Below, piece after piece: positions 62,468-64,000 of a DNA stretch of 64,000 nucleotides. Source of the stretch: an uncultured Bifidobacterium sp. (GTDB taxonomy: Bacteria > Actinomycetota > Actinomycetes > Actinomycetales > Bifidobacteriaceae); contig NZ_CAUEQY010000005.1 in the NCBI RefSeq assembly GCF_959020145.1, forward strand, positions 38,161 to 102,160. The letters are read 5' to 3'. The position numbers were made by a program, and so were the translations under genes. The notes beneath the pieces are model-generated. The model worked only from the letters and a program-made list of their open reading frames with translations. It did no database searches and was not told where the DNA came from. Position 1 is the first letter of the stretch; each line of letters starts with the position of its first letter.

Positions 62468-63053
62468 ATGATGGCTGACCACAGCAAAGAGAAGGCGGAG
62501 TGGCTTCGGAAAGTAAGGGACGAAATCCGTCCCGCATATGCCCGGTTGCTTTCCTCGGGACGGTTGATTCTTCAATGTGATGACGGTAGCGAAGTTGCCA
62601 TCAGGTTTACTAAAGGCGTTTTGCCCATCTATGTGGGTTTGAATACTACATGGACTTCCATAAGGGACGTCGTGCCCGGCAGTCGGATTTCTATGACGAC
62701 ATCATACGAAGGAATTTTACGGCGAAGCGCGTGGACTACACCCATAGACATAGCGACAGGAACACGTCATACGAAAAGCGGCGGAGTCATGCAAAATCAA
62801 AACTGGATATAGCAGGTGAGGCCTTCAACCATGTGGCGAGTGCTGCCTATGTGGTGGAATCTGCGAAAAGTGGCTTGATTTTATTTGCTGGTGATGAGCG
62901 GTGGCGTTGGGCTTGTCGGAACAGGTGAACAAGAAAGATGAGCGGACGGGTGATTACATTCCTGCATCTCTTGTGAATGAGAGTGTTCTTTCCGAGAGCA
63001 TCCACAGGCGGGGTACGCGTGTGAGAAGCGTCGTATCAGCAAGATGGGAGTGA
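62468..63053 (+). pseudogene. PBECR4-like nuclease/toxin gene with two single-base deletions
   Basis: It starts at 62468 after GGAGGG and reads MMADHSKEKAEWLRKVRDEIRPAYARLLSSGRLILQCDDGSEVAIRFTKG. Losing one T in the run at about 62618-62621 shifts the frame. The other frame continues FAHLCGFEYYMDFHKGRRARQSDFYDDIIRRNFTAKRVDY...ESAKSGLILFAGDERWRWA. A second missing T near 62913 shifts it again to LSEQVNKKDERTGDYIPASLVNESVLSE and a stop at 63051-63053. Restored, it would be about 195 residues, resembling phage-type Barnase/EndoU/RelE-like (PBECR4) domains. Confidence 0.65.
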
Positions 63054-63349
63054 TTCCGGAAACCGTTTGCTTGGTCTGTAGTCGTAGGCTTCGGCAACAT
63101 AGCAGTGATTGTTGTTGCAGGATAAGAACAGGATGATGTTCCGGTTGCGGATGACAGCTCGTATCATTCTTCGGGTTTTCTCGATGTGTAGGTTTTGTGA
63201 TTGCGGCCAAGTGGGCGTTCTCTTGGCCGCAATCATGGTTGGAAAGAGGTTGAGCGATGACTTGTGGCATAGCTGAGATGCCTCCGTACAAGTCCGCGAA
63301 TCTGCCATGCATAAGCGAGATGAGGACAATGCACATCGAGGTGATGATG
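63054..63349. other. Region without a confident gene; contains a 13-bp perfect hairpin
   Basis: A minus-strand frame (about 63215 to 63036) reads EKTRRMIRAVIRNRNIILFLSCNNNHCYVAEAYDYRPSKRF and could be a short decayed gene of unknown family. A terminator-like hairpin with 13-bp perfect arms sits at 63199-63211 and 63222-63234, without a T run. Nothing else is supported. Confidence 0.35.
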
Positions 63350-63505
63350 TTTTGTCTTTGCCGACGTGCTGGGCATCCCTGTCGAAAACGTCGCAGTAAA
63401 CGAGTTCGGCGGCCTTGGCGGCGCGATGTGCTCCGCCGTGGGAACCGGCTTGTACAAGGATTCCCAAGAAGCGTTCGTGATTGCTGTAGCGAGGATGGAT
63501 TCGGG
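63350..63505 (+). pseudogene. FGGY-type carbohydrate kinase, C-terminal fragment
   Basis: The plus strand reads FADVLGIPVENVAVNEFGGLGGAMCSAVGTGLYKDSQEAFVIAVARMDS, which matches the C-terminal domain of FGGY kinases (xylulokinase/ribulokinase type: ADVLG-PVE-V-V-E-GALGAA-AAVG-G-Y). Both the ATP-binding core before it and the tail after it are missing. It joins directly to the peroxiredoxin fragment. Confidence 0.65.
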
Positions 63506-63741
63506 CCACACGAATCACTCCATCACCATCGATCACGAAAGTCGAACGAATCACACCCTCATAGACCTTGCCGTATAATTTCTTCTCACCATACGCACCA
63601 TACAAACGATGCACAGTCAGATCGGCATCCGACAACAACGGAAACGTCAAATGCTGTCGGGCTACTGGCGAATTGATGCCGACGTGATTGCTTCTTACGG
63701 TTCTTCGGACTTCGTGCCGATATAAAGCGCGAATAGGCGCC
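63505..63741 (-). pseudogene. Second, internally deleted copy of the bcp peroxiredoxin locus
   Basis: Bases 63511-63653 closely match 61554-61696 of the intact gene (encoding TFPLLSDADLTVHRLYGAYG to DGDGVI). Bases 63654-63741 match its start and upstream region at 61971-62055. About 275 bases between the two blocks, including both catalytic cysteines, are missing. The start region has changed from ATG to GTG. The similarity includes upstream non-coding DNA, so this is a duplicated segment rather than a chance fragment. Confidence 0.8.
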
Positions 63742-63806
63742 TGTTGAGGTCGGTCGGAGGGCTGTGAGCCACGGCCGGCCTCAACGTGCTAGATGGTTGT
63801 TAGAGG

Positions 63807-64000
63807 TTAGAAGACGCTGTAGCCGCCATCTACGCGAATATCAGTGCCAGTAACGTACGAGGAGGCGTCGCTGGCGAGGAAGAGTACCGTGCTGGCAATC
63901 TCGTCATTCGTGCCGAAACGGTGCATTGGCACGACTTCGAGCATAGCGTCGTGGCCAGGCATGTCGATACGGCCATTGAAAATTCCAGACCACACGTATC
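63807..64000 (-). CDS. SDR family oxidoreductase, C-terminal part (gene continues beyond the window)
   Basis: The minus strand reads YVWSGIFNGRIDMPGHDAMLEVVPMHRFGTNDEIASTVLFLASDASSYVTGTDIRVDGGYSVF and then stops at 63807. The end LASDASSYVTGTDIRVDGG is the standard C-terminus of classical short-chain dehydrogenases. The cofactor and catalytic parts lie outside the window, so the substrate cannot be judged. Confidence 0.88.
   Translation of the reverse strand, partial: YVWSGIFNGRIDMPGHDAMLEVVPMHRFGTNDEIASTVLFLASDASSYVTGTDIRVDGGYSVF

Noticed and set aside
62206..62478. A 90-codon plus-strand frame over the candidate RNA
   Set aside because: It is rich in Arg, Gly and Pro, ignores the helices and terminator that cross it, and has no ribosome site or similarity I recognise.

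Overview
The window looks like a chromosomal segment of a Bifidobacterium-like, moderately high-GC actinobacterium. This rests on the complete arginine cluster argC-J-B-D-F-R-G-H followed by tyrS, on pheST next to a TrmH methyltransferase, on glnA beside a DUF4191 membrane protein, and on GC-rich codon use. Genus is an inference from gene order and protein character; no search was run. I saw no rRNA, tRNA or CRISPR array.

Layout. 1-3.1 kb: the end of a dihydrolipoamide dehydrogenase gene, a DUF4191 protein and glnA. 3.1-7.6 kb: a decayed 4.5-kb integrative element bounded by a 19-bp direct repeat just after glnA. It holds an excisionase-like gene, two unrecognised genes, a HigB/HigA-type toxin-antitoxin pair, an integrase stopped by one in-frame amber codon, and a Doc/Fic toxin remnant. 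7.9-14.5 kb: an AEC transporter, then a leftward run of NCS2 permease, LuxE, LuxC, SDR and LOG-family genes preceded by a clear TPP riboswitch. 14.6-16.2 kb: an ABC ATPase beside a broken permease. 16.4-21.8 kb: a TrmH methyltransferase, pheS, pheT and a DUF4190 protein. 21.9-30.9 kb: arginine biosynthesis with ARG-box-like palindromes. 30.9-45.3 kb: housekeeping genes (HD protein, two PF06541 membrane proteins, tyrS, a basic/acidic disordered repeat protein, HAD-IIA, TlyA, KtrA/KtrB, NAD kinase, RecN, a HAD phosphatase).

45.3-64 kb is accessory and heavily eroded. It begins with a GntR regulator and a collapsed ABC system, followed by remnants of amidohydrolase, acetamidase, amidase and SUV3-like helicase genes around one intact flavin-binding (NimA-like) gene. 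A BRCT protein and a Pif1-like helicase carrying an FtsK-gamma domain come next. After them is a restriction-like defence locus: a 5-cytosine methyltransferase convergent with a four-gene operon (GHKL/MORC-like ATPase, Z1 helicase-like protein, PD-(D/E)XK DUF4420 protein, AIPR protein). The right edge has a peroxiredoxin gene plus a deleted second copy of it, a candidate structured RNA ending in a strong terminator, a twice-frameshifted PBECR4-like nuclease gene, fragments of a GlnQ-type ATPase and an FGGY kinase, and the end of an SDR gene.

The most notable points are the following. (1) The TPP-riboswitch operon has a LuxE-LuxC-SDR set that could carry out carboxylate-to-alcohol reduction next to a nucleobase-type permease, so salvage of an oxidised thiamine pyrimidine is a testable idea. 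(2) The Pif1-FtsK-gamma fusion. (3) The GHKL/Z1/DUF4420/AIPR plus methylase locus. (4) The unassigned structured RNA near 62.2-62.46 kb.
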